NCBI GenBank assembly: GCA_009792885.1
Contig: WMCF01000015.1
Span: 14,469,667-14,533,666, forward strand
From: Eremophila alpestris peregrina
Taxonomy: Eukaryota > Chordata > Aves > Passeriformes > Alaudidae
Direction of reading: 5' to 3'
DNA length: 64,000 bases
Shown here in pieces: positions 22,311-36,365 of the stretch. The notes below the pieces were generated by a model. The model searched no databases and was not told the origin of the DNA. It saw only the letters and a list, made by a program, of their open reading frames with translations. How positions within the stretch are numbered: position 1 is the first letter of the stretch; each line of letters begins with the position of its first letter. The translations under genes and the position numbers were made by a program.

Positions 22311-25300
22311 GAACGACTTTAAGAAAGGTCTTAAAAAATTAAAGTGCCTTTATTCTCCCATACCTCGTTACATGGGGCAGGAGTGAAATGATGTCGTTGC
22401 TGTCTATTTATAGATTCAGTAATGTGCCAGTGTACACTTATTACACCTAATTAGGAGTATTCTAAATAACTTGTTTGTATTATAGATACAGCTATCTGAT
22501 TGCAGATCAATGGCATAGAATTATGTCATGCCTTATCAAGGTCTAAAGTCTTTCTCCTCTCTCTAAATTAAACCTCCCTGTCCTGATTGCTTTTCTTGAA
22601 AAGTCTTCCTACTATGGCTGTGATTTATTTGCTGTGAGACTGTTTGCATGCTGATATAGTTAATATTTGAAAGCCAGATTTTGAAGGGGGACTCAGGGCT
22701 TGGGGGGAATTCTATACATGCTATCTGAAAATTGCTTATTCTCAGTTGTTACAGACATGCTATGATGTTCTTAATCGATAAAAAAATTATATCCTTTTAT
22801 ATATTGGCAATCAAATGAATTCTAAACTGAAAAAAGAACTTGGTCTTGCATGTTTGATTGCTCAGAGTTAATATATAGTGAAAACTCATTTGAGAGTATT
22901 CAGGAGTAAATGCTGCTCATCATTGCAGTCTCTTGGCAACCTGTGCTGGGTTCATTGCATATAGGCAAGCATCTGCCTGAGCATTGGTGGGAGGTTATCT
23001 TTGTTATTTTCACAAGTTGCATAGAGCAGAGTTTGATTTGAAATGTCAGCATCCTGGCATTTGAACAATGGAGATAGATACCCTTCACATTCCTAAAAGC
23101 TTCAGTGTAAAAGAGTGCAGAATGCAAGGGGCACTCTGCACATTTCATCAGTGCAGTTGAAATGGAATTTCATGTGTGGAACAGCTTCCTTTTGAAGGTA
23201 AATCAAAGCAGAGGCAGAGGATTGTTTGCAAACAAGAAAGTAATTTAAGAACAGATTTTTTGGAGCAATGTCTTGGAGTCCTGGAAGTACACATCCCAGT
23301 GAATGCTGAACTTGACTGTCTGTCTCAGTGACCTCTAAGTCTTTTGTTTGGGCGTTGACATGGGCATAATGTTGCCAATGAACAAGACTGTTCTTACAAC
23401 TTCTATGGGTGTCTTTGTGTGTAGTCACAGCCAACAGAAGCTAAAGTGAAGGCTTAGTGAAGGAGAGGGTGTTCCGTGAATCAGCGAGGAAGAACATAGT
23501 ACTTAAATCACTTGTGTGTAAGCTCCTGCTTCAGACAGAGAACCAGACACAGAAATAAGGAGTATCTGTGCAGTAGAAGAGTGAGAAGTGTGATTTAAGT
23601 GCTTTGTGCAGAGTTCTTAGTATGCACCTAACCTGTTCTCATAGTAAGCAGGTCACACTGCAGAACTTTATAGCAAGTAAGAAGCAGGGTTTAAGTGCCT
23701 GTAGATTTTGCTGGCTGCTTCACATGTGTACCTAGAAATACCATGGGGCAGCTTACTCAGGAAAATGACCTGTGGGAGCTCATGTCCAGCTCCATATCAG
23801 GTATTGCCTGTTGTAATGGCTTTGTCACAGCTTTTCTCCTGGAAGAGAGGTGCTTACAGGACAGGCTTTATTCTGTGGGTGGATCTTAAAAGTGACAATA
23901 TTGCCTTGAGGGCAGTGTTTGGTCTCTGAAATTTTTCTTTCTTTCTCTGCAATCTGTGTCTTCTGAGGCACTCCTTGTTTGTTTTCCTTGTTTTCTTCAG
24001 GTGGGTCTCATCCATGAATTTAGTATATTTCTAATTGCTGCTGTTGGAGGCCAAATAGTAAAATGTGACTACTTATCTTAAAAATTCAGCTACCCCTTTC
24101 CATCTTTCAGGAGTGAAATGATGTTGTTCTAAACTTTATATATGTTTTGAGGATAAGAACATATTTTGATTTAAAAACATTTATTACACCAATCATTTGC
24201 TACACAAATAGGGAAGGTATAGTTGGCAGGTGGGATCTGTCATGAGTGAGCTGTTTGAAGTTGTTTTCTGTTCTTGTGGCTTTTCTATTCTAAAACAACT
24301 GGATAGCTTCAAAGGGCTTGTGTTGCAGTGAACACCAGGGTAGGGTGCTGGGCCACAGTGATGATCAGATTTGGCAGAACACCAATCAACAGCTATTTTC
24401 TTGGCTGGGACAAACGTCATGACCTGTGGTGAAAGCAGCAGTGAAGGAATCTGAGCTCAGGCAGGATCTGTGCTCTGCCGGCTCATCAAAAGGAGGAGCT
24501 CTCTTCCAACTTTGGTGAAACAACCAGCCTTTTTGGGGTGTAAGTGGATGCTCTCACCGTTCTTTTTACAGCATGTACTTCACAACTACTTTTCCAGTAA
24601 AACTGTGCCTCTGCATGTGGTGGTGGTGATGGTGATTATTATTTTTATTGTATCATGCATTAACACTTCAGCTGATAATGTCAAGGAGGTGTCTCTCTGG
24701 AGCAGAGCAATGCTGCAATGAGGTGCCCTCAGTAGTCCTAGATGAACTGCTTGCCTTCTGGATCCAGTGCAACCCTTTGGGGCTTTGTTTCTAGCAGAGC
24801 TAATTATTTGGGGTATTACATCATGCTAAAGCAGTTAACTTGCTTCCCGTTCCAAAGTGCTTCATTTAGCGATAGCTCACATATCTCTGCGAAATACAAC
24901 ATTGTATTGTTTAGGCCAGTCCCAAAATACTTAGGAGGAGAGATTTATAACAGGGTGGTCAGTTCTGCTTCCTTATTTCTTTGGTCTTTGCACAGTAGTG
25001 AATTACCTCCTCAGTTTGTGGGGATTTCTTCTACACTGCTTGCAGGCCTGTTTTCTGCTTCCTCCCCTTTTCTTGTTTGTCTTTGTGTCACAGCCAAACT
25101 CACCTTTCTGTATCCTAACCAGACCTTGGTGTTTTGCTCCCTCACTCAAAGTAATGATTCCCCTGGGAGTAGCCTGCCTTCCCTTCGCTCTGTGCTTATC
25201 TAGGGGCATGGTAACTGAATGATTACACGAGGAGAGAGATGGTATTGTGTACTTGCACTTGACCAGGTGAGGAGAATCCAAAGTTTAACATGTTCTGTGT

Positions 25301-25433
25301 AGGAACAGTATTTGCCTTTTCCTGCCTGCATGGTACAATGAAGTACCACTAAGCAATGTGCAGCAACTCTCCAGAAGCATCTTGGTAATCACCTTACTTC
25401 ATTCAGGATCTCAGATCAGTGAAATGGAAAATG
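22311..25433. other. Intron 1 block without recognised elements
   Basis: AT-rich sequence. The 153-codon frame at 24742-25203 has neither motifs nor coding context and is judged fortuitous. No repeat was recognised apart from small TGG/TGA runs near 24620. Confidence 0.45.
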
Positions 25434-25503
25434 GCAGGGGGGTTGGACCTAATCTTTAAGATACCTTCCAACCCAAACTGTTCTAGGACTCTACGATTCA
25501 ATG
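25434..25503 (+). mobile_element. CR1 3' end fragment
   Basis: About 70 bp reading GGGGTTGGACCTAATCTTTA, then a CCTTCCAACCCAAACTGTTC-like stretch, then a CTACGATTCAATGA tail. This is the terminal segment of avian CR1 in + orientation, with the degenerate 8-bp tail typical of the family. Confidence 0.75.
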
Positions 25504-28500
25504 AAGAACTGTCTCCTGTTTTCAACCTCCTCTTTTTTTTTTTTTTTTTTTTTTATAACCTGTGACCCCAGTAAAGAGTTAGGGTAAAGCTAAAGCTTTA
25601 CTGAAGTAGATTCAAAGTGCCCTAGTCCAAATAGAAATGCTGACACTTAGAGGTGGTCTAATCAGGATCAGAACTTCTCTGGTACAGAATTTTCCAATGT
25701 GTGTTTGTTGCCTTTTTTATTTGTTTGTTTTGTTTTTAATTGTCCATTGACCTAAGAAATACAGTTATTGTAGCTAACAATACTGTTATAACACACAGTG
25801 ACAAAATCCAGATAACTCGAAGTTGGGCTGACACTTGATCCTTTACTCACACTATTGTTCCATAATATTTTTTCCTCCATGACATCATAACCTATGAAAG
25901 TGCCAACATTTTTTTTAACTGCTTAGCCTTTTCTTCCTTCATGCTATAACCTTTATGTTTAAAAATAACTTCTTTTCCTTTTTTTCTTCAATTAAAAAAA
26001 ATTTAATGTACATTTCCAGAGGAATCTGGTAGCCATGTGAGAATGTTTAACATCTGTGGTGCTTTACCACCACGCATTCCAAGCAGTTGTCACATACATT
26101 TATCTGCAGGGGTACAATGACATTTTTCTCAGCAGCTGTATCCATGACAACAACTGGGAAGGTCCATGCCTCCCCTTTAGTTTTCAGAAGAATGTGAATT
26201 CTTACCTTCCTAATGAAAGGCCCAGATGCAAAAGCTGTGCATTTTTAATTGTGGCATATTCTTTTCAGTTATTCAATAATGACCCAGTGTTTTAGTATCA
26301 AGAAATACAGAGAGAAGAGCAAATTTTTGTTTTATGACCTGCTGTAACCAAGGAGGAGTTGTGGAAGTAGTTGAAAAACGAGGGTATTCGGGAAGTTTAT
26401 TTTATTTTCAGTATGGAAATCTGTACAAGGTATGTAATTCAAACACTTATGTTCAGAGATACATGGAAAAGTGTATCATTTTGAAAGGCATTTTTGTACC
26501 ACAACAGAACCACTTTCCCTGTGTGCCTAACAATCAAAGTTGTTCCTGAGTAGTGCACTGACTGTCTGTCAATGTCATCTTTAAATCCAGTGAATAGTAT
26601 GTAAAGTAGTACAGAAGTAGTAGTTGGGTCAGCTCTTCAAGAGCACTCAGCATCCAGCAAACCCAAAGTGATTTATTTGCATGCCTAAATGGGACTTGTT
26701 GGTGCTGAATGCTCTTGAAAATTTGAGAGTGTTTAAAGCAGTCTGTTATCATGAACAGAGCAGAAGATGGGGAATAAAGTATAAATAACTTTATTTTGCC
26801 TTAAACAGAAATCTGGGTTCAAGGACAAGGCTACAATTCACATCCTGCTAATTTATGGGCTGTCAAAAAGCAGTAATTTCTTAGGAGAAGACATTTTGAT
26901 TGCTGTGAAAATGAAGGTATAAGACTTATTGCTTTGGGAGACTTAACATCCATTTTGACACCTCTTCATGGTGTCAAAGAACAACATACTTTGTATACTG
27001 TTCTCGCAAGTAGTTTCTGGACCTCCAAGAAGAGCCAACTCATACGAGATTTTCAGATCACTTATTGCATTAAGAAACAAGAAACACTATGACAGATGGT
27101 AGAAGTATTTCAATTGATTTATTCATAGTTACCTGTACAAATACTGTCTATTTTTTCCTCAGATGAATGGGAGTGTGGGAAGCAGGATAGAAAACGGCTT
27201 GCTTACCGTTTTCTGCCTCTTGCTTCCTGGTGAGGAGTGGGGAGGGGAAAGGGAATTGGTACCTTTTTGGTAAATTGCAGGAGAACAGGGAAGCCATAGA
27301 AATGATGGAAGGAGATGGAAGGGCTTCTGAAGAACATGTTCAATTGAGGAAAGCCCTGAGAATTGCCAATGTACGAAGAGATTTACCCTTACTTCTTTTT
27401 AGGTAGCAAGGGAGAGGTTGGCATGCAAAATGTTTCACTTGGTAGTTCTGAATTCTCACTATTTGTAGGTTTATTATACATTATATTAAGTACTATTGCA
27501 AGGGTTCAGAGTTTGTTTGTGCCTTTTGCTATGTTCACCTGGAGGAAAAGGTAGTGGAGGCTGGTTGGCTAATGGTTCTGTTATGTCAGCAAACTTCAGT
27601 TCATGGCTGTTTAGGCTAAGATCAAAAGCTTTTCCTTTCCCAGGCAAGAAGAAGAAGAGGCAGCTATGACAAACTCAGGAATCCCAAAGGACAGTCTGGA
27701 TCCTCTTCTAGAGAGAAATCATTCCCCAGAAGAGAGAGAACAGCATGTTGGGAGAGGCTGTTACAAAGGCATGACATGGAAAATCTGTCTGTTTACCCAT
27801 CAGGGCATATACAAGCCTGGCTTATCTGATGGTTTATGAGAAAAGTTGGAGGCAAGATAGAAGCGCTTGGGAAGGGGAGAGAGGGCCAGATTTACATGGG
27901 TTTTGGACTGGAATAAAGAGAAATCTTTTCAACCTTATTATGAAGCTTCCGAACTCTTCCATGAGGGGAGGAAGATCAAAAGACTTGTTGCTGGAAAGGA
28001 TGTTGAGATGATGTCTGTTTTGTTTTGAGCTCCCAGACTACCAGCAAAAGACCGCTGTAGATCTGCCCCAGTGATTCAAACCCCAAACCTTTAATCTTTT
28101 CTTGTGAACAGCTTCTTGTGAATTTTAGTGAATAAAGTAAATGGAAAGTCCTAATCTTGGCAAATTCATGGGTATGATAGAGAATATGACCCTTTTATCC
28201 TTGCAGGAAATGAAGAATGCCTTGAAACCAATTAATTGGAAAAGCAATTAAAAAGACATCCCTTCTATTGCATGAGCATAGTTGCCTTTAAGAGAACTTT
28301 GATTTTGCTTTTGCAAACAAAAATGGCAGGGTAAGAGCCGGTCGTCCTTTTGGAAATCTCAGTTGCTTATTGTGGTTTATTATTGTGGGACTCGTGCAAT
28401 GTCCCTAGTCCTGGTTCTGTATCCACAGACGCCTTCTATTGGAAGTGTTTAACCAGAAGAAATGTATGTACAGTAAGTGTCCATGAGTTTTCAATAACAT

Positions 28501-31500
28501 CATCCCAGAGAATGACCTTTGGATGCAGCATGTTGGCTGGGCATCTGCCAAGCATTTAAGGTTCCTCTCCTAAAGTTTCTCAGCTATGAGTGGCATGCTT
28601 GGAGGGGTCAGCTTCCCTTTTCTGGGGGAGCTGATGGCCAGCACCTGCCACAGTGAGTCAGCAGGGCTGGACTGGCATTGGCTGTGGCATTCCTGCACCT
28701 GTCAGGAGCGGGTGCCAGCCAACCTGTGACAGTGTGAAAGGAAATAACAATTCAAGAACAGTGGCATACTCTGCAGTTGGTATATTACTGCTGTGCCCAG
28801 AGTCAGTGCCCTAGGAATCCCCTCCCACCCCTGTCATTGGGAGCACTGTGCTTGCTTCTGCTCCACAGCTTCTTTTTCTTTTAGCTTCTACATTTGTTAC
28901 ATCACTTCATTGCAAATGATGTTTGGTTTATGCTGAATGCATACCTTATGGAGCTACTCATTGGAGTTCTTGGTCTCTATGCCAATAAACAATATACCTT
29001 GGCAGCACCCAGCATTTTTTCCCAGTGAACATGTCAATGGTTTCAGGGACTGGATGGCAGTAAAAACTCACAGATGACCTTGAAATAGGTGTATTTTTAA
29101 TGATCACTCCACTTCGTTGTGGTTTCTTTTCTTTTTTTTTTTTTTTCCCACTTTGTAGTTTTTTGTCCAACAGATTTATCAAAGCCAGAACCATAAGTTT
29201 TCTGAGAACAAACTGTATGGAGCCATAATTCAGCAGCTCAATGAACTTCTTAGTTTCAAACCTCAATATTACTTCAGTGAATCAATTTATCAAGAGAACA
29301 GGCTATTTCACTAGAAAGATCTGAAAGAGGGATAATTAACTCTGTAGCTGGTTCTGTCTGTCTGTCTTTTGTCCAATGGAGTCTGGAAGCAACTTAATAG
29401 AATATAAAGTATTTAAAATTTCATTATCTAAAATTGCTTTCCTTAATTCCATTCACTTTACATGTTGTAACACTGAATTAGTATATATTCTGTTCAGAGC
29501 TGCTAATAAACGACATTCTCTTTACCTGGTTACTCCTAGGCTTCTCTAATAAAGTAATGAACTAATAACCTTTGGAGCTGAGGTACAGCAGATGTATCTG
29601 GAAAGGTGTCTGGTAATAATGGTGATAATAAACAAAATAGATTGTCATCTGTTTTGTTACAGATAACAAACAGTGTAACAGTGGAAAAGAGTCTAAACTA
29701 TCAGGTTTTTTGGGGGGTTTTCTTTGAGAAAAAGGGAGTCTGTTTTTTGATATCAATATAACTTCTCAGCTAAACCTTTTGCCAGTTAGGTTGACATTGT
29801 CCAAATATCATGTTCATGCAACATTTATTAAGAAGATTTGATTTTTTAATAATAGCTTCATAAATGCAAATATTAATATGTCTTTGATTAGAGAATTCAT
29901 ACTTTTTATAATGCTTTGCCTTCAAGAAATTCCTTTATTATGCAAATAAATATAGATAATATCTGTCATCTGAAATGCTTTTAACCATCAGTCTGAATAT
30001 AAAACCATAGTGGTTTTTTGAGGTGAAAGTAGATTGTCAGAAAAGCTATATGAAATATTATTAAAAAGCTATTTTGGTGAACCAAATTGTTTTATATAGA
30101 AGTTGTGCAATACATACAGCTAACATGAGGTAATACAGGGAAATGTAGCTTTTGTATTATGAATGTGTTTATGTATTATCTCTTTCATTATCTCTTTTGT
30201 AATCTTTAGAAGGACTAGTTAAGATGGGATGAATGTTTCTTCATTTCATTGATACCAAGGTTAGTCATCTACCTTGTTACCCACACTCCCTCTATAGCTA
30301 GTGGAAAGTAAAAGGTGCTTGTCCAAAGCAATTACTCTCATTTACAACCACCATCTTTTGGGCTTCCCTTTTATTTTTCATCACTTTCTATTATCTGGCC
30401 AGATTTTACTTTTTTAGTCAGTAATGGGACTTGCTATCATGGAGGCTGATGGATGCCAGGGATTTCTGTAGGATATTGCTCCTTCCCTTATCCCTCTTCC
30501 CAGTGATTTAGTTTGGGTGTGTACTAGCCATTCATTCTCTTCTGCTGTAATGCATGTAACTGCTCCAGTTAGTTGGAGATGATCTATTCTGCTTCCAAAA
30601 AGGTGACAGGTTTGGTGCTTAGTAGGCAAGCAGTTCTTACCTAGCATTTAGGTCACCTCCTAAAATGCTGTATTAATTACCTTAGAAGAGCTGGCTAAAT
30701 AAGAACCTGAACAAGGTGGCTGTGTGTTTGGATAGCAAGAGCAATTCAACAAAAACTTCCTGAATGCTCACAGTCAGGTTTTCACTCCCTGTTCAAGGCA
30801 AATCTCACAGATCTAATCTTTCTCATGCCCTTTCCCACTACACAAAAGTGACTTTAAATAGGGTAGTTCTACCAGTTTAAGACTGCTGTGTGGAAGTACA
30901 GTGTCAAGTGTTTTGTGATTTATTTTGTTAATATCTTCATGGAAGGTATGAATCAAAATAGCATGGGAAAGGGAATTGCATTTTCATTTACTAAGTGTAT
31001 CAGTGACTTCAATTTACACGAGACTTAGTAGCTCAGCTCAGCAGAGGCAAACACTGTATACTAGCCATTAAAACTGTTGTTTGCAAAACAGGGAAAATGC
31101 ATCTTGTAAAGCACACCTGAGCCATTTTACTTTCCTTATGTATAAGTAAACAGATAATAAGTAGAAGAGGCACATTTAATGAGAACAAAGGCAAGTGCCA
31201 TTCCTTGGTGCTGGAATATAAATAACTGATTTTACCTTATTAGAAGGTTGCTTTAATCAACTCCTGGTTTAGACAAGAAAATACACAATTTTTTTTAATA
31301 TAGGCACAAAGAAGCAAGTTAAAGATGTTAATAGCAGCTTTTAGGATGTGTAGACAAGTTAAGGTGTTGTGTCAAGTGGTTGAGGTGACCTGGGAAGGCA
31401 GAGGGCTTTTGTTCAGTAAATATTACAGTATTTTCTCTTCTTCATGTTGCTTCCATGCTTTTTCATACCCATCCTTCACTCCAGTGCATTTGGACTTCAA

Positions 31501-34220
31501 TCACTTGTGTCATTGCATCCACCCTCCTTTTTTCTTCCTATGTGTCATTATCCTCCCTTTTCTGTATTTTGGCTTCCCACCTGTGTCACTTGTGCCTTTC
31601 ATATTTCAGTCCTTAAATTACCCATGGGAGAGAGGTCATCCATTGCAAGGAGGCTTTTGTGGGAACATGAAAGGTGCTGGTAGATGAGCAGAAATGCTTT
31701 CTTTTCTGTGTTTCATTTATTTTCTTCATAACCCCCCATCTCTTATCTGACCCCCTGGGCAGGCAGTGAGGAGGAGCAGGAGTGGCTGCTCCCTCCTTCA
31801 AAATCCTGGATGGTTCCGTCTCTTGTTTCCCTCCAGTTCGAACCATGCCAGTGCTGATAAGAAATGCAGATGTTTAAAAATATCTCAGATAGCTGAAAAT
31901 ATTTGGAGTGTAGCTTTTAATTTCCTCGTAGATGGAAATTCTCTTTTCCTTCAAAATATTGTGCTCATGGAACATCCCAAACTTGAAGCTCAAAATATTG
32001 CTTTATATAGCCGCATTTTGCTCTGCACTTTAACCAATCGGGTGATTTCTTTCTATATTAGATTATGTGGGGAGTAATAAATCTGGCTGAGGACAGTGGC
32101 ATATAAAAACCTTGGGAGGCAGAATAGCCACAGTACATATTTGAAATCTTCTATTTTACAGATTTGTGGGAAAACTCCTGGGAAATAAGAGTTAGACTAG
32201 ACTTTTGGATTTGTCGAAGACATAGTTCTAGAGAATCAGTGAAGCAGTAAGTATTGTAAGAATATTAAGCTTGTTAACTCTTAGATGTGTATCTGTAAAA
32301 CCAGATTTCTCTATGAAGGCAGAATGATGGATTTTAACTGAGCTAATATCAGCAGTAACATATAAGTTCAGTAAACTTGTGCAGTGAGCATAATTTTTCT
32401 AAAGCAGATGTAGTTTATAATCATCAGTATGTTGGAGGAAATCACACTGATTTCAGTATTTCTCAGGTCTTCTGGTCTTACATCTATTAATGCTTGATCT
32501 TTTGCTTCATTGTACTTTTTAATTGTATTTTTGTATTATTCTACAGCTGTCTGTCTTTCTCTGTGTAATACATGCCATTATCTGTAACTGATTTACCTTA
32601 GTAATATGCAGTGGATATTTTGTTATTTGTGTAGCACCTGTCTTATTACATTTTTCTTTAATTGGAGGTATAAAAACGTCATTTACCTGAAACTATTTTA
32701 CTGTCTTCCTCATGTTTTCTTCTCAAACTTTTCATACTCACCAACAATAGCAAAGATTCAGAATATTGCTGTGCAGGAATCAAACTTACATCTTTGTGTT
32801 GCTGCTGGAGGTAGAAGAATATTATCCTAGTTTTATTTTGATCTCAATTTTTATGAAGATGAAAATGATTAGTGATGAATGTTTAAAACATTGCATAATG
32901 AGTTATTACAAGAGAAATGCTCCATGGCTTGTGGCTGCCTTCCTAATAATTTTCTCAATTACTATGTCAAATTAAAAAAAATACATTTTGGCAATAGTTA
33001 GATAATCAGCTTTCTCTTGAATCTTTTTACACAAAAGTCAGATACTTTAAATCTTTACTGAAATAACTATGTACTTGACATTGTTGGAACAGGTATTTAG
33101 AACCTGTCAAGGAGAGTATTATACTATGTTGCTGAATACTTACTGATGTGTACTAGTAGATAAATTGGTAGTTTAAAATACTTTATTTTCAAAGCACAAA
33201 GAAACAAGGTAAGTTGCCTGTTGAATACACAGCTGCTTTCTTCTTTTACCTAAGTTATCTTAAATGTGACTATCAGATGTTGACTCTTAGCATTGTGTAG
33301 TATTAAACAATTAAAAGGTTTGGTTTATTTATTTTTCTTATTATGCATATTCTGTGTGCATTGCTATGAAGCAGGCATGTTCTCTGAATATCATCATAAT
33401 CAAAAATACCTTTTAAAAATTGTTCATTTCATTAAAGAATTCTAGTAAAAAACTATAAAATAATAAACATAATTTAAAGAAAAAATTTCCATCTCAGTCT
33501 TGACTAAGTTTCCCATGTAAGTATTGTAAAAATAGGAAGCCCATTTGGAATCAACAAAGTATCCCCACAGGAGAAGGGGAAGGTTTATATTATCATATCT
33601 TGTTATGTACTGTCAAATAGATGAACAGACAGCCTTCCCAAAGATTAAGGCAGATTAAGCACATGGGTTGTCTCTGTGATGCTTATGTGGTTATGGAAGA
33701 TCTGCTTGCTAGGGTGTAGAGTGAAAATGCTAGATAAGGAAACAAAGGGAAAACCTAAAATGAATCCATCAAAAAAGTGCACAAATAAATGCATTGCATT
33801 GTTTGCAGGAGATTTTGGTTAATTCAAACTCGTATCAAAGCCATGAAAACTATCAAGTCCATTAAACAAATGAGCTTTTCCTGGTCCTGTGTTTGATATG
33901 TCTGCCTTGCTAAAGAAGTTGCTCTGGTGTACCTAACTAATGAGGTTGCATGACTTGCTAATATGTTTGAAAATTCCATCTGTTTTTTTCTCATATCAGC
34001 TTCACTGAAGAGCATATTTTATCAGAATGCTTGCCATTTGTCCATGGTTTGGGCAGAGTTTTGCAGAACCTTTAGGAATTGCACTTTCCTCTGATTTCTA
34101 GTGAGGTTTTGCAAGTTCTTTTTCTTTAGTGTCTTCATTACAGTGTTTTTCACTCCAACTACCAGGATGGTGAAGCCATAATGATTCTATTAATTACTGG
34201 TATCTGCATTTGGAGATGAA
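25504..34220. other. Intron 1 block, mostly unique sequence
   Basis: About 8.7 kb with no recognised exon or large repeat. Noted: a long T run at about 25529-25554, a T run at 29131-29147, a bHLH/AP-1 motif cluster at 28642-28701, and an NF-Y-type AACCAATCGG at 32032-32041. The open frames here are short and motif-free. Confidence 0.45.
28642..28701. promoter_or_regulatory. Cluster of CACCTG E-boxes and an AP-1 site
   Basis: Two CACCTG boxes (28642-28647 and 28696-28701) flank TGAGTCA (28654-28660) in a locally GC-richer patch of the intron. This resembles a small enhancer core, but motif matches alone are weak evidence. Confidence 0.25.
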
Positions 34221-34275
34221 TCAGAATCATACAATATTCTGAGTGGGAAGGGACACACAAAGTAATGCCTCCCAT
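34221..34275 (-). mobile_element. Short CR1 3' end remnant
   Basis: CAGAATCATACAATATTCTG followed by a GAGTGGGAAGGGACACACAA-like stretch resembles the reversed terminus of a CR1 subfamily. Only about 55 bp remain. Confidence 0.5.
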
Positions 34276-36130
34276 GGTGCTTTGCTTTGATGTTTTTTTG
34301 GTTTGTTTTCTTTACATTTTTTGGTGTTCGCTTTTGCTTCTTTTAATTATGCTGGTGCAGTTTTATGGTTTACTGTGTAAATGAGATATTTGACATGATC
34401 TGGGATGAAAATAACTTAAGAATTTTTTTTAAACTCAATTACTTCAGTGATCCAGGCTTAATCACCATAGCTGACAGAGGGCTAGAATACAGACCAGTCT
34501 ATGGGTGATAGAGAATGGGAAGGAGAGGATGAGCATCTTTAGGCTGAGTTTGCATGCAGGAGCCAACCTGTTGTGCAACCAGGTTAAGTTTCTTACCTTG
34601 TCGAGGGAGAGGAAGATGCCTCTGAAGGCCTCCAGAGGGAGATCCTGTCCACCTCAGTTGAAGTGCCTCAAGTTTAAAGGGGATTCAGAGTAGAGCTTAT
34701 AGTATAATTAAGATTACCAGTAAATTCTATACTAACTGCTGCGGCTCCAACATTAAAAATGTCTAAAATTAAGTGGATTTATTTCCCATTAAAAATTTAT
34801 TTAGATTTCCAAGTTATAATACTGATTTTATTTTAACCTTATGATGCTAAATTTCACTCCTGAGTTCAGATATTCCTATTTATATACATAAAACCTCATG
34901 TCCCTAAATATATGTGAAACAGAAAATATGTTTTATTTTTCATTTGTACTCTCTGTCGATATCCAGATTGCTATTTAAGGAAATAAACTGTAAAGTAATG
35001 CAAAATAGCTAAAAATAGGACCCACTAACTAATACACACTCATCCAAGTAGAACATGTGGAAAACTTCTGTTGAGCATGCTGGAGATTAATTTTTCAAAA
35101 AGAAAAAAAAAAAAGTAAAACTGAGGATAAACACAGCCTTTTAACATGGGAGAGGAGCTACGCCAGTCTATTAGTTTAAAACTAGCAAGGAAATGGGGAA
35201 AGGAAGAGGGAGGTTTGTGCAGCCTATGTGGTGAACTTGGTCTGGCTCAAAAATAATTGGGGGGAAAAACACTGGGAAGCAGAACCAAGTGAGAAGAAAG
35301 TTGGGATGTTCTCTTAGGGTGTGTCTGTGTATCTATTGTTTTCATGCCATCTCAGCCCAGTGGTGAACTTAAACAGAGTATCTCCAGTTGCGTGATTGGA
35401 ATTTGGGAAATAAGCCATTTCATGGTGCCTTTCAACTGCACCATCAGAACAAATACTTTAAATCTGATTTTTGTATTTTTGACACACCCATTTTTTAATC
35501 CTTTTTTTTTTCTGTCAGAACAAATGTTTTCATCTAGGTAGAGCATTTTCTGCCCACTGGTGTTAAGTGTTTTATTGGATTATTAAGTCTAATTAAAAAG
35601 GTCAGATAAAGGAGAAACAGTCTGTTTTGAAATGAGATGGGGGAAAAAGATATTAGCAAAAAAAAGCAGATGCATTTTGTTGAAAAGGCAGAAGATTAGA
35701 AGGAATGAGTAAGAGGGAAAGGCATGATCTGTGCTACCAGTGTTGGTTGCTATAACCAAGCAAGTTGGAACAGACCTGCATTGTACCAGGAAGTGAAGAC
35801 TAATTATTTGTAGAGCATGAATTGTGTGGGAAGGAGAATAAAGTCCAATCTTTGTGCTTCATTTAACCCAAGTGCTGAAATTTGTACAAAGGCCTGGTTT
35901 AACTGCCATTCTGGTCTATCATTAGAGCAAGGATGAAGTTAAAATTTCCATCAGAATAAGGTAGTATTTTGGCAATAGAGTAGATTACAGTATCTTGGAT
36001 TGTGTTGTTAATTTAAATCACAGTTTAGTAAGCATACCCCCTTATTTTGGGCCTCTTGATAGTGTAATGTGTCTTCATCACTAGGTTCAGTTCTGCTTTT
36101 AGAACTACAAACAGCCTGCGATACAGGAAG
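34276..36130. other. Intron 1 block without recognised elements
   Basis: AT-rich, with an A run near 35099-35114. No exon or mobile element was recognised. The open frame at 34505-34693 has no motif. Confidence 0.45.
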
Positions 36131-36365
36131 CATAGAACCACAGAATGGTTTGGGTTGGAATGCACATTAAAGATCATCCAGTTCCAAACCCCCCACTAAA
36201 TCCACTGGGCCAGGTTGTTCAGAGCTCCATCCAGCCTGGCTTTGAACACTTCCAGGGATGGGGCATCCACGGTTGCTCTGGGCAGAGGTGTGAGTCCAGA
36301 GATTGACATCCATTCTGTACTGGGAAGCCCAGAGCTGGATGCAGTATGAACAAAGGGAAGGATTT
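36131..36365 (-). mobile_element. CR1 remnant with internal deletion
   Basis: Begins with the reversed CR1 end (CATAGAACCACAGAATGG), continues through the AGATCATCCAGTTCC and CTTCCAGGGATGGGGCATCC landmarks, then jumps near 36300 to the GGGAAGCCCAGAGCTGGATG part that lies further 5' in the element. The intervening CR1 sequence is missing. The minus-strand 99-codon frame here is a by-product. Confidence 0.75.

Noticed and set aside
24742..25203. 153-codon plus-strand frame
   Set aside because: Hydrophobic/Ser-rich mixture without motifs, signal peptide logic or neighbouring exons; consistent with chance.
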